Below are positions 7,815-17,696 of a stretch of DNA of 64,000 nucleotides, in pieces. Origin of the DNA: Arthrobacter sp. PGP41 (GTDB lineage Bacteria; Actinomycetota; Actinomycetes; Actinomycetales; Micrococcaceae); contig NZ_CP026514.1 of assembly GCF_002953935.1 (NCBI RefSeq), positions 2,914,001-2,978,000 of the forward strand, in the 5' to 3' direction. The notes beneath the pieces were generated by a model that was given only the letters and a program-made list of their open reading frames with translations, had not been told where the DNA came from and did not search any database. Numbering within the stretch: the first letter of the stretch is position 1; every line of letters begins with the position of its first letter. The translations under genes and the position numbers were made by a program.

Positions 7815-10800
7815 TCGGTCACTTGCCTTCCGCGCACACACAAAGGACATACCTCGGGGAGCCTGCAGCCGTGGCCACCGTGGCTTCCCTTCGAGGGATC
7901 GTGCCGTGCTTCAAACGTGCTGCCTCCCATTACGGCGGCTGCATCCTTCACCATGTCCATGGCCCAGTTCTCCTGCGGGTCTATGGCGTCCTGATGCTGG
8001 ACGGCGGGGTTCTTTGCCCCGGTTCCGAGCTGGGCCAGGACGGCGCCGCCGGGGACCGGCGCGGCGGGGCTGTCCTTACTGCTCTGGAAGCCCCCGGCGA
8101 GCACCGCTGCCTGGTATGCGCCGAGCTGCGGATGCCGCGACAGTTCCCCTTTACCGGGCTGGCGTTTTCCGGTTTTGAGGTCCACGATGACCAGCCTGCC
8201 TTCGGCGTCTATTTCGAGTCGGTCCACCTGCCCGCGCAGGACGGCGTCCCGGGCGGGAGCGTCATCGACGGGAACCTTTCCGAGTGCGACGTCGAAATCC
8301 TGTTCCACTCCAAGCAGGCTTCGGCCCTCGCTTCGCATGAGGAGCACATACTGTGCCAGCTTGCGCACCATGGACTCGGCACGCTGGAAATCCAGCCTGC
8401 CCTCCCAGTTGTCCTTCATTCCCAATGCCGGCCAGCGCCGGACCAGCTCGGCGACATACTCACTGCCGGACGCATCCGGGAGCTCCTGGGCAATGGCGTG
8501 GACCAGGGTGCCAAGGCTGCGGGCGAAATCAGTGGCAGCTTCGCCTCCCGCGGCCTGGATAAACCAGTCAAGCGGAGATTTCTGCACGGTCTCGACTTTT
8601 GACGGTGACACAAAGACCGTTCCGCCAGGCGGAACCACCGCTGCCGCCGTGGTCAGAGGAAGGAGGCCCCACCAGCTCTGTGGATGCGCGCCGGGGACCG
8701 GTGGGTCAGCCTTTGCCAGCTGGGCAAGCACCCTGGCCGCTTCATCCGCCTGCGGAGCGTCCCGGCCGTCCAGCTGCGCATGCTGCCGGAGTTCGGCAAC
8801 AAGGGGCCGCAGCGCCATGGGGCGCTCAACTGCAGTGAAGCCGCGGGCTTCCTGCCCAGGCGCCAAGGGCGCCACATAGTCGAGGAAGGAGGAAGGCTGG
8901 TCGTCTTCGGAGGATACGGCGGTGCAGACCAGCAGTTCGCGGGCGCGGGACACTGCAGTGGAGAAGCTCCGGAGCTCGTCATACCGGATGTCGCGGAGCC
9001 GGCTCAGGGGATCCCGTTGCAGGGCGTAGCCTGCCCCGTGTTCCACCGCATCGCTGTACAGCGTGCTTCCAAGCAGCTCGCCGCGGAGCCGGGTATTGGG
9101 CCACACACCTTCCTGGAGGCCCGCCACTATCACCACCGGCCACTCCCGTCCGGCTGCACTGGCTGGAGTCAACAGTTCCACGGCGTCGTCCACCTGGGCA
9201 CGGGCGGCAAGGGTGTCCATGGGAAGCTCCTGGTTCAGGAGATACTCAAGGAACTGCTCGGGGCCGGCACCGGGCATCTGGTCCACGTAACGCTCCGCGG
9301 TGTGGAAGAGGGCCATCATGGCGTCCAGGTCGCGGTCCGCCCGCGCGCCGTGCGGACCGCCGGCAAGGGCGGTTTCCGTCCAGTTATCGGCGAGCCCGGT
9401 GGAGTCCCAGAGGGCCCAGAGGACTGACTCAGCGTTGGCGCCGGGTTCCGCTGCGGCGTGGCGGCCTGCCTGGATCATGCGTGCTGCCCGGCGTGCGGCA
9501 CGGCCTTCGATGCCGAGCGTAGCCAGTGCGCCGGGTTCCAGTAATGCTTCAACCAGCAGGGAGTCGCTGGTCCGGCCTCCGCCCCCCAGGATCTCCTCCC
9601 TCCTCAGGGACTGCCGCAGCCGGCGGAGCTCGATCGATGTGGCACCGCCGATCCGGGAGGTCAGGAGGGAGACTGCGGCTTCCGGGGTGAGCAGTGCGGG
9701 ATCCAGTGCAATCGCGAAGGCGTCAAGGAGCGGGCGGACGGCCACCTCGTCCCGGACAGCGGACTCTGCCACGGGGACCCGCACAGTAATCCCCTGGCCC
9801 GACAGGTAACGCTGGAACTCGCTCACCTGGGCGCCGCTGCGCACAATCACCGCGAGTTCGGCAAGGTCCCGTCCATGGGTGATGTGCTGGTCCAGGATGC
9901 GCTGGGCAACATAGCGCAGTTCATGCACGGCGGACGGAACGAGGTGTGCTTCCACTACCCCTTGGCGCCTGTCGCCGTCGGGTTGATCAGGGTCGCGTGG
10001 ATCAAGCCGCCGGGCCAGTTGCCCGCCCGCGCGCTGTGAAATCCGCCCGGCCACTCCGAGCCAGGCTTCGGCCACTGCGGGCGCCTGCCGGTGGGCGTAC
10101 CGCAGTGGACGCTCCACCACAGGTGCTCCGGACGACAGCAGCCCGGGCAGTTCTGCCACCAGGTCGGGCCTGGCACCGCGGAAGCCCTGCACCACAGTGT
10201 CCGGAGAAAATGCCACGTAGCAGTCCTTCCCGCCGGCGATGTCAGCCAGCAGCTCAAAGACTGCGGGGTTGGCTTCCTGGATGTCGTCCACCAGGATCAC
10301 CTGCAGCCGGTCCCGTTCCGCTGCCAGGAAGCCGGGAGAATCCTGGAAGACCTGCCGTGCCGCGGTGATGATGCCGGCCGGATCGAAAGCCTCAGGCATC
10401 CGCAGGTCCAGGACATCCCGGTACTCGGCGTACAGGGCCGCAGCGGCGATCCAATCGGGCCTGCGGCACTCCTGTCCGAGGCGCACCAGGTCGCCGGGGG
10501 TTCGGCCCGACTCGATGATGCGGTCGAACAGCTGCCGGACTTCCTGCCGGAAGCCCCGGGTTTCCAGGGCACCTTCGATATCGGCGGGCCAGGGAAGCTC
10601 CAGGCCGGGCAGTCGATGGCCTTCAAGGAGCTCCTTGATGATGAGGTCCTGTTCCGGGCCCGAGAGGAGCCTGGGGGGCCGGGACAGGGGCAGGATCCCT
10701 TCCGCCTTGGCGCGCCGGATCACGTCAAAGGCGTAGGAGGCCCAGGTCCGCGCGGGGGTTGTGCTCAGGCTCCTGTCCAGCCGGGCCGTGAAGCGGTCAC

Positions 10801-11179
10801 GCATGGCATCGGCAGCCAGGCGGCTGGGCGCCAGGATCAGTATCCGCTCAGGATCCGCACCGTCCCGGGTGACCCTGCTGACGGCGGCCTCCACGAGGAC
10901 GGTGGTCTTGCCTGTCCCGGGAGCGCCGGGCAGCAACACCGGCCCTGTTCCTTGGGGGACGTCGACGGCCGCCTGCTGGTCGGCAGAGAGCAGGGGCTCC
11001 ACGGCGTGCATCTGGCGGGGCGGCAGCAGCCGCAGGCCGGTTACTGCAGCTCCGGCCTGCCGCCCGGGGGTACGGCCGCCTCCCGGGCCGGCGGGTTCAC
11101 CAAACTGACGGACATGGCCGTCCGTGGAGCCGTCCGGGGCTTCGTCGAGCGGGCCGGTGAGGGGCATGGTGACTGTCAC
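7811..11179 (-). CDS. adnA: AdnA-like helicase-nuclease subunit
   Basis: Partner of AdnB, 1122 residues. Walker A GAPGTGKT lies at about residues 85-92. Motif II is VILVDDIQEANP: the usual DExx glutamate is Asp, which fits the view, from work on mycobacterial AdnAB as I recall it, that the AdnA motor is the weaker one. A RecB-type nuclease domain follows at the C-terminus (GQVDRLEIDAEGRLVIVDLK, TGKRQPG, then HPQLGAYQ). The extreme C-terminus has three clustered cysteines (CRLPEVCPLC), as in Fe-S-bearing AddB/AdnA nucleases; the upstream fourth ligand expected near KSPLDWF is Ser here. The GTG start overlaps the stop of the alkyltransferase-like gene by 4 bp, so the three genes form one coupled unit. 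Confidence 0.9.
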   Translation of the reverse strand: MTVTMPLTGPLDEAPDGSTDGHVRQFGEPAGPGGGRTPGRQAGAAVTGLRLLPPRQMHAVEPLLSADQQAAVDVPQGTGPVLLPGAPGTGKTTVLVEAAVSRVTRDGADPERILILAPSRLAADAMRDRFTARLDRSLSTTPARTWASYAFDVIRRAKAEGILPLSRPPRLLSGPEQDLIIKELLEGHRLPGLELPWPADIEGALETRGFRQEVRQLFDRIIESGRTPGDLVRLGQECRRPDWIAAAALYAEYRDVLDLRMPEAFDPAGIITAARQVFQDSPGFLAAERDRLQVILVDDIQEANPAVFELLADIAGGKDCYVAFSPDTVVQGFRGARPDLVAELPGLLSSGAPVVERPLRYAHRQAPAVAEAWLGVAGRISQRAGGQLARRLDPRDPDQPDGDRRQGVVEAHLVPSAVHELRYVAQRILDQHITHGRDLAELAVIVRSGAQVSEFQRYLSGQGITVRVPVAESAVRDEVAVRPLLDAFAIALDPALLTPEAAVSLLTSRIGGATSIELRRLRQSLRREEILGGGGRTSDSLLVEALLEPGALATLGIEGRAARRAARMIQAGRHAAAEPGANAESVLWALWDSTGLADNWTETALAGGPHGARADRDLDAMMALFHTAERYVDQMPGAGPEQFLEYLLNQELPMDTLAARAQVDDAVELLTPASAAGREWPVVIVAGLQEGVWPNTRLRGELLGSTLYSDAVEHGAGYALQRDPLSRLRDIRYDELRSFSTAVSRARELLVCTAVSSEDDQPSSFLDYVAPLAPGQEARGFTAVERPMALRPLVAELRQHAQLDGRDAPQADEAARVLAQLAKADPPVPGAHPQSWWGLLPLTTAAAVVPPGGTVFVSPSKVETVQKSPLDWFIQAAGGEAATDFARSLGTLVHAIAQELPDASGSEYVAELVRRWPALGMKDNWEGRLDFQRAESMVRKLAQYVLLMRSEGRSLLGVEQDFDVALGKVPVDDAPARDAVLRGQVDRLEIDAEGRLVIVDLKTGKRQPGKGELSRHPQLGAYQAAVLAGGFQSSKDSPAAPVPGGAVLAQLGTGAKNPAVQHQDAIDPQENWAMDMVKDAAAVMGGSTFEARHDPSKGSHGGHGCRLPEVCPLCVRGRQVTE

Positions 11180-11592
11180 AGGGACATTCCATCATCGGCC
11201 ACCGACATTCTGTGCAGCCGCCGCACCAACACCCCGGCGACCGCGTCAATCCTGTCGAACTGGGCCTCGCTCGGCACCCAGCGCGCGGCCGGAAGATCCA
11301 CCCGCCAGCGCCCCTCGCCGGTCCGCTGGAACTCAAGGTACGCCCCCAGCAGGGGTGTGCCTTCAGCAAGGTAGCGGCGGAGGGCATCAGCTTCGTGACC
11401 GTCCGGTGCGTGGCCGCTCGCCTTGAGGACCCGCCACCAGGGGACTCCGCTTCCGTAGCTGCTCATGACCGCGCCGACCTGCCTGGGCCCGCCTGAACCC
11501 AGCAGCTCGGCGACATCGCCATAGGCCACCGCGGATCCGGCGGGAACCAGCTCCACAACGGCAAGCACCGCCTCCACATACTCAATCCGCAT
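11176..11592 (-). CDS. Alkyltransferase-like protein (MGMT-fold, no acceptor cysteine)
   Basis: 138 residues with the MGMT DNA-binding fold: PAGSAVAYGDVAELLGSGG, GAVMSSYGSGVPWWRVLKAS. The acceptor motif PCHR of O6-alkylguanine transferases is PWWR here, so the reactive Cys is Trp and the protein should bind alkylated bases without repairing them, flagging them for excision repair (ATL family). It heads an operon with adnA and adnB and starts at ATG 11592 with a TAGATT box 6 nt upstream. The homologous gene also lies near adnA in mycobacteria (Rv3204, from memory). Confidence 0.85.
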   Translation of the reverse strand: MRIEYVEAVLAVVELVPAGSAVAYGDVAELLGSGGPRQVGAVMSSYGSGVPWWRVLKASGHAPDGHEADALRRYLAEGTPLLGAYLEFQRTGEGRWRVDLPAARWVPSEAQFDRIDAVAGVLVRRLHRMSVADDGMSL

Positions 11593-11598
11593 TGATCC

Positions 11599-11604
11599 AA
11601 TCTA
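11599..11604 (-). promoter_or_regulatory. -10 box TAGATT of the atl-adnA-adnB operon
   Basis: TAGATT, 6 nt, ATG 11592; no Shine-Dalgarno. Predicted leaderless start for the repair operon. Confidence 0.55.
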
Positions 11605-11643
11605 GCCGCAGTGGCGTTCCACGGAATTGTCGGTGGTGGCCTT

Positions 11644-11649
11644 TAGCGT
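11644..11649 (+). promoter_or_regulatory. -10 box TAGCGT of the exonuclease gene
   Basis: TAGCGT, 6 nt, ATG 11656. Divergent from the TAGATT box of the atl operon 40 bp away. Confidence 0.5.
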
Positions 11650-11655
11650 TGAAGC

Positions 11656-12366
11656 ATGAGCACCTGGAACACCCTCCCCCGCGCCGCCTTCGACCTCGAA
11701 ACCACAGGGCGCAACTCCCGGGCCGCACGTATCGTCACGGCCTCGGTGACGGTGGTGGACCACAACGGCGACGTCGTCCAGGAATACGAGTGGCTGGCAG
11801 ATCCGGGAGTGGAAATACCCACCGAGACCAGTGAGGTGCACGGCATCACCACTGAACAGGCACGCCGTGATGGCAGGCCTGCCCACGAGGTGACCCGGGA
11901 GGTTGCCGCCGTGCTGCAGGGACTGTTCGACGACGGGACTCCCGTCATCGCCTTCAATGCCAGCTATGACTTCACGGTGCTGGCGGCCGAGTCGGCCCGG
12001 TACGGGGTCCCCCAGCTGACCCGTTTCCCGGTCCTGGACCCATACATCATGAACAAGCAGGTGGACCGCTTCCGTAAGGGCAAGCGGACCCTCACGGCGT
12101 TGTGCGAGGAGTACGGCGTGGTCCTGGACAACGCTCACACGTCGGCCGCTGATGCACTGGCCACCTTGAGGGTGCTGGACGCCATGGCCGGCAAGTTTCC
12201 TAAACTCAGCATGCCGGCCAGCCAACTGCACCAGCTGCAGGTTGACTGGGCAGTGAGCCAGGCAGCCGATTTCCAGGACTACCTCCGTAAGACGAAGCCT
12301 GCTGCCGTCATTGAAGGTGACTGGCCCGTGCTTCCACCGCAGGATGCCAGTACGGCTGGTTTCTGA
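11656..12366 (+). CDS. DEDDh 3'-5' exonuclease, DnaQ/epsilon family
   Basis: 236-residue RNase H-fold exonuclease. ExoI motif AAFDLETTG gives the D-x-E pair, ExoII is VIAFNASYDFTVL, and ExoIII reads AHTSAADALATLRVL with the His and Asp of the DEDDh class. The protein lacks a polymerase or helicase extension, so it is a stand-alone proofreading-type or repair exonuclease rather than a firm Pol III epsilon subunit. It is divergent from the ATL-AdnAB operon, consistent with a DNA-repair setting. Confidence 0.88.
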   Translation: MSTWNTLPRAAFDLETTGRNSRAARIVTASVTVVDHNGDVVQEYEWLADPGVEIPTETSEVHGITTEQARRDGRPAHEVTREVAAVLQGLFDDGTPVIAFNASYDFTVLAAESARYGVPQLTRFPVLDPYIMNKQVDRFRKGKRTLTALCEEYGVVLDNAHTSAADALATLRVLDAMAGKFPKLSMPASQLHQLQVDWAVSQAADFQDYLRKTKPAAVIEGDWPVLPPQDASTAGF

Positions 12367-12698
12367 CGGGAACGTCTCCGGCACGGCCGGGACGAGAGCT
12401 ATTTCACAGTCGCGCTGTGTATCACGGCTGGGCTGATGACGCACTAAGGATTCGCCTGCACGGGCACTCAAGGCTCCAGCACAAGGACCATTACCGCCCA
12501 CACGGAATTTCCTTCGATCATCTGTGGCCAAGTCCGAGCATTTGTTCGCCCAACCGCCGCGAAACGCTGAAGTGAGACAATAAAGTTTTGCGGTCACCCC
12601 TGCCTTGCAGTGCTTGAACAGCATCGGGCAGGTGCCAGGCGCCACCAGCGCAGCCTTGCGGCCCGGTTGACTTATGACTCAATGAAAGCGACAGACTG
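12367..12698 (+). other. 332-bp gap upstream of the first ABC importer
   Basis: No coding region is supported here. A TAAAGT hexamer at 12581-12586 could be a -10 box for the importer, but no convincing -35 accompanies it. The last part is a weakly purine-rich leader before ATG 12699. No riboswitch or clear operator was recognised. Confidence 0.4.
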
Positions 12699-13634
12699 AT
12701 GAAAATCAAAGCGATGAAGTGGCTGACAACCGCTCCCGTGGCAATCGCCCTCGCGGTTTCCCTGGCAGCGTGCGGCTCAGGATCAGCCCAGCCGAGCGGC
12801 ACGCCCACGGATGCCCTCGCCGGCAGCGACCAGCAGACGCTGGACAAGTACACCACCGCTGACGTCACCCCGATTGACCAGATCGACAAGACCAAGCTTG
12901 GCCTGAACACCGAAGGCAAGCTTGAGGTGGGCACCCTGTCGGACGCCCCGCCGAACATCTTCATTGACCCCTCGGGCAAGTTCACCGGCTACGACAACGA
13001 GCTGCTGCGGGCCATCGCCGGCAAGCTCGGCCTTGAGGTCGAGTTCGTTGCCACGGACTTCTCCGCCCTGCTTTCCCAGGTTTCCACCAAGCAGTTCGAC
13101 GTCGGATCCTCCTCCATCTCCACCACGGACGCGCGCCGCCAGAACGTCGGCTTCACCAACGGCTACGACTTCGGCTTCATGGCCGTGGTTGCCAAGACCG
13201 ACAGCGGCATCAAGGGCTTTGCCGACCTGAAGGGCGATCTCCGCATCGGCGTCGTGCAGGGCACCGTCCAGGACGACTACGTGACCAACACCCTGAAGAT
13301 GGAACCCATCCGCTTCCCGGATTACGCCACGGTTTACGCCAACGTGCGCAACGGCCAGGTGGACGCCTGGGTGGCTCCGTCGCAGCAGGCCAGCGGCCAG
13401 GTGAAGGAAGGCGACGGCACCGCCATCGTCGAATCCGTCGTCAATACGCAGAACTTCACTGCCTACGCGGTGGCCAAGGACAACCAGCCGCTGATCGACG
13501 CACTGAACTCCGGCCTTGACGCTGTCATCGCGGACGGGACCTGGACCAAGCTGACCAAGGAATGGTACCCGGACCGCGAAATGCCGAGTGACTGGAAGCC
13601 GGGCAGCAAGGCCGCCACGGTTCCCCAGAGCTGA
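12699..13634 (+). CDS. Amino-acid ABC transporter substrate-binding lipoprotein
   Basis: 311 residues, exported lipoprotein that captures a polar amino acid for import. Signal sequence with lipobox SLAAC, so the mature N-terminus is the Cys of ACGSG. The body is a bacterial SBP_bac_3 domain (YDNELLRAIAGKLGLEVEFV, FDVGSSSISTTDARRQ, LRIGVVQGTVQDDYV). It is followed after 16 bp by its permease and then the ATPase, giving a one-permease importer. ATG 12699 gives a normal signal sequence; ATG 12714 is an alternative. Specificity cannot be read from the sequence. Confidence 0.9.
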   Translation: MKIKAMKWLTTAPVAIALAVSLAACGSGSAQPSGTPTDALAGSDQQTLDKYTTADVTPIDQIDKTKLGLNTEGKLEVGTLSDAPPNIFIDPSGKFTGYDNELLRAIAGKLGLEVEFVATDFSALLSQVSTKQFDVGSSSISTTDARRQNVGFTNGYDFGFMAVVAKTDSGIKGFADLKGDLRIGVVQGTVQDDYVTNTLKMEPIRFPDYATVYANVRNGQVDAWVAPSQQASGQVKEGDGTAIVESVVNTQNFTAYAVAKDNQPLIDALNSGLDAVIADGTWTKLTKEWYPDREMPSDWKPGSKAATVPQS

Positions 13635-13650
13635 TTGAGCCGGGACGTTC

Positions 13651-14415
13651 ATGGATCTCTTGGACCAGCTGGCTGACACCTTCTTCAACTGGGAGGAAAT
13701 GGCCAAAGTCATTCCCGCCCTGTTCATGGTGGGCCTCCCCAACACCCTGATATTGGCCGTCGCTTCGGGAATCCTCGGCTCCCTGCTGGGGCTGGGGCTC
13801 GCCATGATGGGGATTTCCCGCAACGCGGGCGCCCGGTGGGTGGCGCGCATCTACACCGATATCTTCCGTGGCCTTCCCGCCATCCTGGTGATCCTGGTCA
13901 TCGGCATTGGCCTCAGCCCCATCGCCCGGGAAATCACCGGGTCCAGGAACCCGTACCCCCTGGGCATCCTGGCGTTGACTCTGATCGCGGCCGCCTACAT
14001 CGGTGAGATCTTCCGCTCGGGCATCCAGAGTGTGGAGAAGGGCCAGCTGGAGGCCTCCCGGGCGCTCGGGTTCAGCTACGGCAGTTCCATGCGCCTCGTG
14101 GTGGTGCCACAGGGAATCCGGCGGGTCCTTCCCGCCCTGGTGAACCAATTCATCTCGCTGCTGAAGGATTCCTCGCTTGTGTTTATGCTCGGGCTCGCCG
14201 CCTCGGACCGGGAGATTTTCCGGATCGGTAACGACGCGATGGCCAACACCGGAAACCTGTCTCCGCTGGTGGCCGCCGGTGTTCTGTACCTGATCCTGAC
14301 CGTCCCGCTCACCCACTTCGTGAACTTCATCGACCACCGGCTGCGTACCGGCAAGCCGGAAAAGAAGGAACCGGACGAGCTGGCAGCACCTATCGGCAAG
14401 GGAGCACAGGCATGA
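13651..14415 (+). CDS. Amino-acid ABC transporter permease
   Basis: 254 residues, integral membrane permease of the His/Glu/Gln/Arg/opine family with several hydrophobic segments. The EAA loop reads [20 protein letters not shown], the contact for the ATPase. It overlaps the next gene by 4 bp (ATGA), so translation of the two is coupled. It is the only permease in this operon and presumably forms a homodimer. Confidence 0.92.
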   Translation: MDLLDQLADTFFNWEEMAKVIPALFMVGLPNTLILAVASGILGSLLGLGLAMMGISRNAGARWVARIYTDIFRGLPAILVILVIGIGLSPIAREITGSRNPYPLGILALTLIAAAYIGEIFRSGIQSVEKGQLEASRALGFSYGSSMRLVVVPQGIRRVLPALVNQFISLLKDSSLVFMLGLAASDREIFRIGNDAMANTGNLSPLVAAGVLYLILTVPLTHFVNFIDHRLRTGKPEKKEPDELAAPIGKGAQA

Positions 14416-15149
14416 CGGAATTCGCGTCCGGAACCCTGACCGGCAAGAACCTGCATCTCTCCTTCGGCCACAACCATGTGCTCCGCGGCATCGACCTGCA
14501 CGTGGAGAAGGGCACCACCGCCTCGGTGATCGGCCCCTCGGGGTCTGGCAAGTCCACCCTCCTGCGGGTCATGAACCGGCTGATCGAGCCGGACCAGGGA
14601 GACATCCTCCTGGATGGCCGTTCGGTCCTGAAGGACAACCCGGACGAGCTCCGGCAGCGGATCGGCATGGTGTTCCAGCAGTTCAACCTGTTCCCGCACA
14701 AGACCGTGGTGGACAACGTGTCCCTGGCCCTGCGGAAGCTTCGCAAGCTCTCCAAGGAGCAGGCACGCGCCGAGGCCCTGGAGCAGTTGGACCTGGTGGG
14801 CCTGAGGCACAAGGCCGATGCCCGCCCGGCAAACCTTTCCGGGGGGCAGCAGCAGCGCGTTGCGATCGCCCGGGCACTTGCCATGAAGCCCGAGGTGATG
14901 TTCTTTGACGAGGCCACGTCCGCGCTGGACCCCGAACTCGTCAAGGGAGTCCTGGCACTGATGACCGACCTTGCGAAGGGCGGCATGACCATGGTGGTGG
15001 TCACCCACGAAATGGGCTTCTCGCGCAACGTGTCCGACACCGTGACCTTCATGGATGCCGGAGTGGTTGTGGAATCCGGGCCGCCGGAGCAGATCTTCAC
15101 CGCACCGGCAACGGACCGCCTCAAGGGCTTCCTCTCGGACGTCCTGTAG
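14412..15149 (+). CDS. Amino-acid ABC transporter ATP-binding protein
   Basis: 245-residue ATPase of the polar amino-acid type. Walker [11 protein letters not shown]-loop [13 protein letters not shown], signature [15 protein letters not shown], Walker [14 protein letters not shown] and H-loop VTHEMGF are all intact. It closes the three-gene importer operon and is followed at once by a perfect 15-bp stem terminator. Confidence 0.94.
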   Translation: MTEFASGTLTGKNLHLSFGHNHVLRGIDLHVEKGTTASVIGPSGSGKSTLLRVMNRLIEPDQGDILLDGRSVLKDNPDELRQRIGMVFQQFNLFPHKTVVDNVSLALRKLRKLSKEQARAEALEQLDLVGLRHKADARPANLSGGQQQRVAIARALAMKPEVMFFDEATSALDPELVKGVLALMTDLAKGGMTMVVVTHEMGFSRNVSDTVTFMDAGVVVESGPPEQIFTAPATDRLKGFLSDVL

Positions 15150-15165
15150 TTCCCGAAGCACATAA

Positions 15166-15203
15166 GAAATCCCCGGCTGCAGCCCGCAGCCGGGGATTTC
15201 TTT
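15166..15203. terminator. Bidirectional intrinsic terminator between the ABC operon and hemL
   Basis: Perfect 15-bp stem (left arm 15166-15180, right arm 15186-15200) with a 5-nt loop, flanked by A on the left and T on the right so it can stop transcription from both sides. It separates two convergent operons. Confidence 0.9.
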
Positions 15204-15230
15204 GTGTACGGCATGGATGCCCGGGTATTT

Positions 15231-16562
15231 TTAGCCCCGGGCCGCAGCCGCCGCCCTGGCTGCGGCCGGCAGTGCATCATAGATCCGGTTCATGGCGGCG
15301 TCGTCGTGCGCGGCGGACAGGAACCACGCCTCAAAGACCGACGGCGGCAAATACACCCCGGACTCCAGCATCGAGTGGAAGAACGGCGCGTAGCGGAAGC
15401 TCTCCTGCGCCTGGGCGTCAGCATAGTTGTGGACGCCATTGGCTGAGGTGCCGAAGGCCACCGAGAAGAGGTTGCCGGCAAACTGGATCGAGTGGTCCAC
15501 CCCGGCGGCGTCCAGGGCACCTGACAGGGCAGAGGAGAGTTCCAGCGAGCGGACGTCAATGAAGGAGTAGACATCGCGGGTGGCATGCGTCAGCGTGGCC
15601 ACGCCGGCCGCCATCGCTACCGGGTTTCCGGACAGTGTTCCTGCCTGGTACACCGGGCCGGTGGGCGCGAGGTAGTCCATGACGTCGGCACGCCCGCCGA
15701 GGGCCGCCGTCGGCATCCCTCCGCCGATGACTTTGCCGAAGGTGAGCAGGTCCGGCGTCCACGGCTCTGCTGCGTCCGGCGCCCCGCCGGTCAGGCCCCA
15801 GTAGCCGGAGTAGCCGGTGCGGAACCCGGTGAGCACTTCGTCCAGGATGAGCAGCGCCCCGTGCTCGCTGGTGATGCGGGACAGGCCAAGGTTAAAGCCT
15901 TCCTCGGGTGTCACCACGCCCATGTTCGCCGGCGCTGCCTCCGTGATGACAGCGGCGATGTTGGGCCCGTGGGCGGCGAAGGCTTCCTTGACGGCGGCGA
16001 GGTCGTTGTACGGCAGCACCAGCGTTTCGGCAGCCGTGGCCTCGGTGACGCCGGCGGAACCCGGCAGGGCGAGGGTGGCGACCCCGGACCCGGCGGCTGC
16101 GAGGAGCCCGTCCAGGTGGCCGTGGTAGCAGCCGGCAAACTTGATGATGAGGTTGCGTCCGGTGAAGCCGCGGGCCAGGCGCACGGCGGTCATGGTGGCT
16201 TCGGTGCCGGTGGACACCATCCGGAGGCGTTCGACGGCGGGAACGCGGTCCTTTACGATTTCCGCCAGGTTGGCCTCGTCCGGGGTGGACGCTCCGAAGG
16301 ACAGGCCGCGGTCCACGGCGGCGTGGACGGCCTCCAGCACAGCAGGGTGGGCGTGGCCCAGCAGCGCCGGACCCCAGGAGCAGACCAGGTCTACGTATTC
16401 CTTGCCGTCGGCGTCCGTGAGGTACGGTCCCTTGGCGGAGACCATGAAGCGCGGGGTACCGCCCACGGACCCGAAGGCGCGGACCGGTGAGTTGACCCCG
16501 CCCGGCATCAGCTGGCGGGCGCGGTCGAAGAGTTCCTCGTTGCGAGGGTTGCTGGCAGTCAT
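15231..16562 (-). CDS. hemL: Glutamate-1-semialdehyde 2,1-aminomutase
   Basis: PLP enzyme converting glutamate-1-semialdehyde to 5-aminolevulinate, the second step of the C5 haem route. 443 residues, class III aminotransferase fold. The PLP lysine is K277 in [13 protein letters not shown]; also typical are [12 protein letters not shown] near the N-terminus, CYHGHLDG, and [11 protein letters not shown]. It is the last gene of the leftward haem series, 36 bp after the LLM oxidoreductase, and ends before the shared terminator. Its partner hemA lies at the far end of the cluster on the other strand. Confidence 0.97.
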   Translation of the reverse strand: MTASNPRNEELFDRARQLMPGGVNSPVRAFGSVGGTPRFMVSAKGPYLTDADGKEYVDLVCSWGPALLGHAHPAVLEAVHAAVDRGLSFGASTPDEANLAEIVKDRVPAVERLRMVSTGTEATMTAVRLARGFTGRNLIIKFAGCYHGHLDGLLAAAGSGVATLALPGSAGVTEATAAETLVLPYNDLAAVKEAFAAHGPNIAAVITEAAPANMGVVTPEEGFNLGLSRITSEHGALLILDEVLTGFRTGYSGYWGLTGGAPDAAEPWTPDLLTFGKVIGGGMPTAALGGRADVMDYLAPTGPVYQAGTLSGNPVAMAAGVATLTHATRDVYSFIDVRSLELSSALSGALDAAGVDHSIQFAGNLFSVAFGTSANGVHNYADAQAQESFRYAPFFHSMLESGVYLPPSVFEAWFLSAAHDDAAMNRIYDALPAAARAAAAARG

Positions 16563-16598
16563 GGTTCCTATTCTCTCAGTTGGCCGGCGCCGGGTGCG

Positions 16599-17696
16599 TC
16601 AGGTGCCGAGCAGTTCAGCCACGCGCGGCGCCACGGCCGTGCCCAGCAGCTCGATGGAGCGCATCATGGCGGAGTGCGGCAGCGGCCCGTTGCTGTATTT
16701 AAGGTCGAAGCGGTCCACGCCCAGGTTCTGCTTGAGCAGCACGATCTTGCGCGCCACCGTTTCCGGGGAGCCGACATACAACGCCCCTTCCGGAGCGCAC
16801 AGCGCCTCAAACTCGCCCCGTCCGGCAGGCCCCCAGCCCCGTTCAGCGCCGAGCTTGTTCCGCAGCTTCAGCCAGTGCGGGAAGAGTTCCTCCCTGGCCT
16901 GCTCGTCGGTCTCCGCCACGTGTCCGGGAGAATGCGTGGCAACCTGCTGCATCGGGTGGCCGTACTTGGCCATGGCCTCGCGGTACAGGTCCACCAGCGG
17001 CCGGAAGCCACGCGGCTGCCCGCCGATGATCGCGAAGATGATGGGATAGCCGTATTGGGCGCACCTCAGCACGGACTCGGGGGTGCCTCCGACGCCGATC
17101 CAGGTGGGCAGCAGGTGCCGCTCGAGGGGCGGGTACACGCTCAGCCCGGCCACGGGCGGCCTGGTACGGCCCTGCCAGTGCACTGGTTTCTGTGCCCGCA
17201 CCTTGTCAAAGAGCTCGAGTTTTTCCTCGAACAGGAGCTCGTAGTCAGCGAGGTCCAGTCCGAACAGCGGGAACGACTCGATGAAGGAGCCGCGGCCCAG
17301 CATGACTTCAGCGCGGCCGTTGGAAAGGGCATCCACGGTGGAAAAGCGCTGGAACACGCGGATGGGGTCATCGGAGCTCAGGACCGTGACGGCTGAGCCC
17401 AGCCGGATCCGGGTGGTCCGGGCGGCAGCGGCGGCGAGGAAGACTTCCGGCGCGGAAACCGCATAGTCCTTGCGGTGGTGCTCGCCCACGCCAAAGGCAT
17501 GGAGTCCTACAGCATCCGCCATCTGGGCCTCTTCAAGCAGTTGGCGCAGCACCCGGGCATGCGGCTGAGGGCTTCCGTCCGCATTCTCGCCGACGTCGCC
17601 GAACGTGTTCAGGCCCAGGAGTATCCGGTCCGGTGCCACTGGGGCGGTGGGACTCTCCGGAACAGAGACGGACCGGGGCGTCGCGGAGCCAGCCAT
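16599..17696 (-). CDS. LLM-class flavin-dependent oxidoreductase
   Basis: 365 residues, luciferase-like monooxygenase TIM-barrel. Recognisable stretches are LLGLNTFGDVGENADG, ADAVGLHAFGVGEHHRKDYA, TTRIRLGSAVTVLSSDDP and FSTVDALSNGRAEVMLGRGS, with TWIGVGGTPESV later. Such enzymes use FMN/FMNH2 or F420; neither substrate nor cofactor can be read here. Its ATG overlaps the hemB stop by one base (TGATG) and hemL follows, so it is cotranscribed with haem genes. Whether it takes part in tetrapyrrole metabolism is unknown. Confidence 0.88.
   Translation of the reverse strand: MAGSATPRSVSVPESPTAPVAPDRILLGLNTFGDVGENADGSPQPHARVLRQLLEEAQMADAVGLHAFGVGEHHRKDYAVSAPEVFLAAAAARTTRIRLGSAVTVLSSDDPIRVFQRFSTVDALSNGRAEVMLGRGSFIESFPLFGLDLADYELLFEEKLELFDKVRAQKPVHWQGRTRPPVAGLSVYPPLERHLLPTWIGVGGTPESVLRCAQYGYPIIFAIIGGQPRGFRPLVDLYREAMAKYGHPMQQVATHSPGHVAETDEQAREELFPHWLKLRNKLGAERGWGPAGRGEFEALCAPEGALYVGSPETVARKIVLLKQNLGVDRFDLKYSNGPLPHSAMMRSIELLGTAVAPRVAELLGT

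Noticed and set aside
10091..11374. 427-residue plus-strand open frame opposite adnA
   Set aside because: No domain or ribosome site; adnA motifs on the other strand are continuous.
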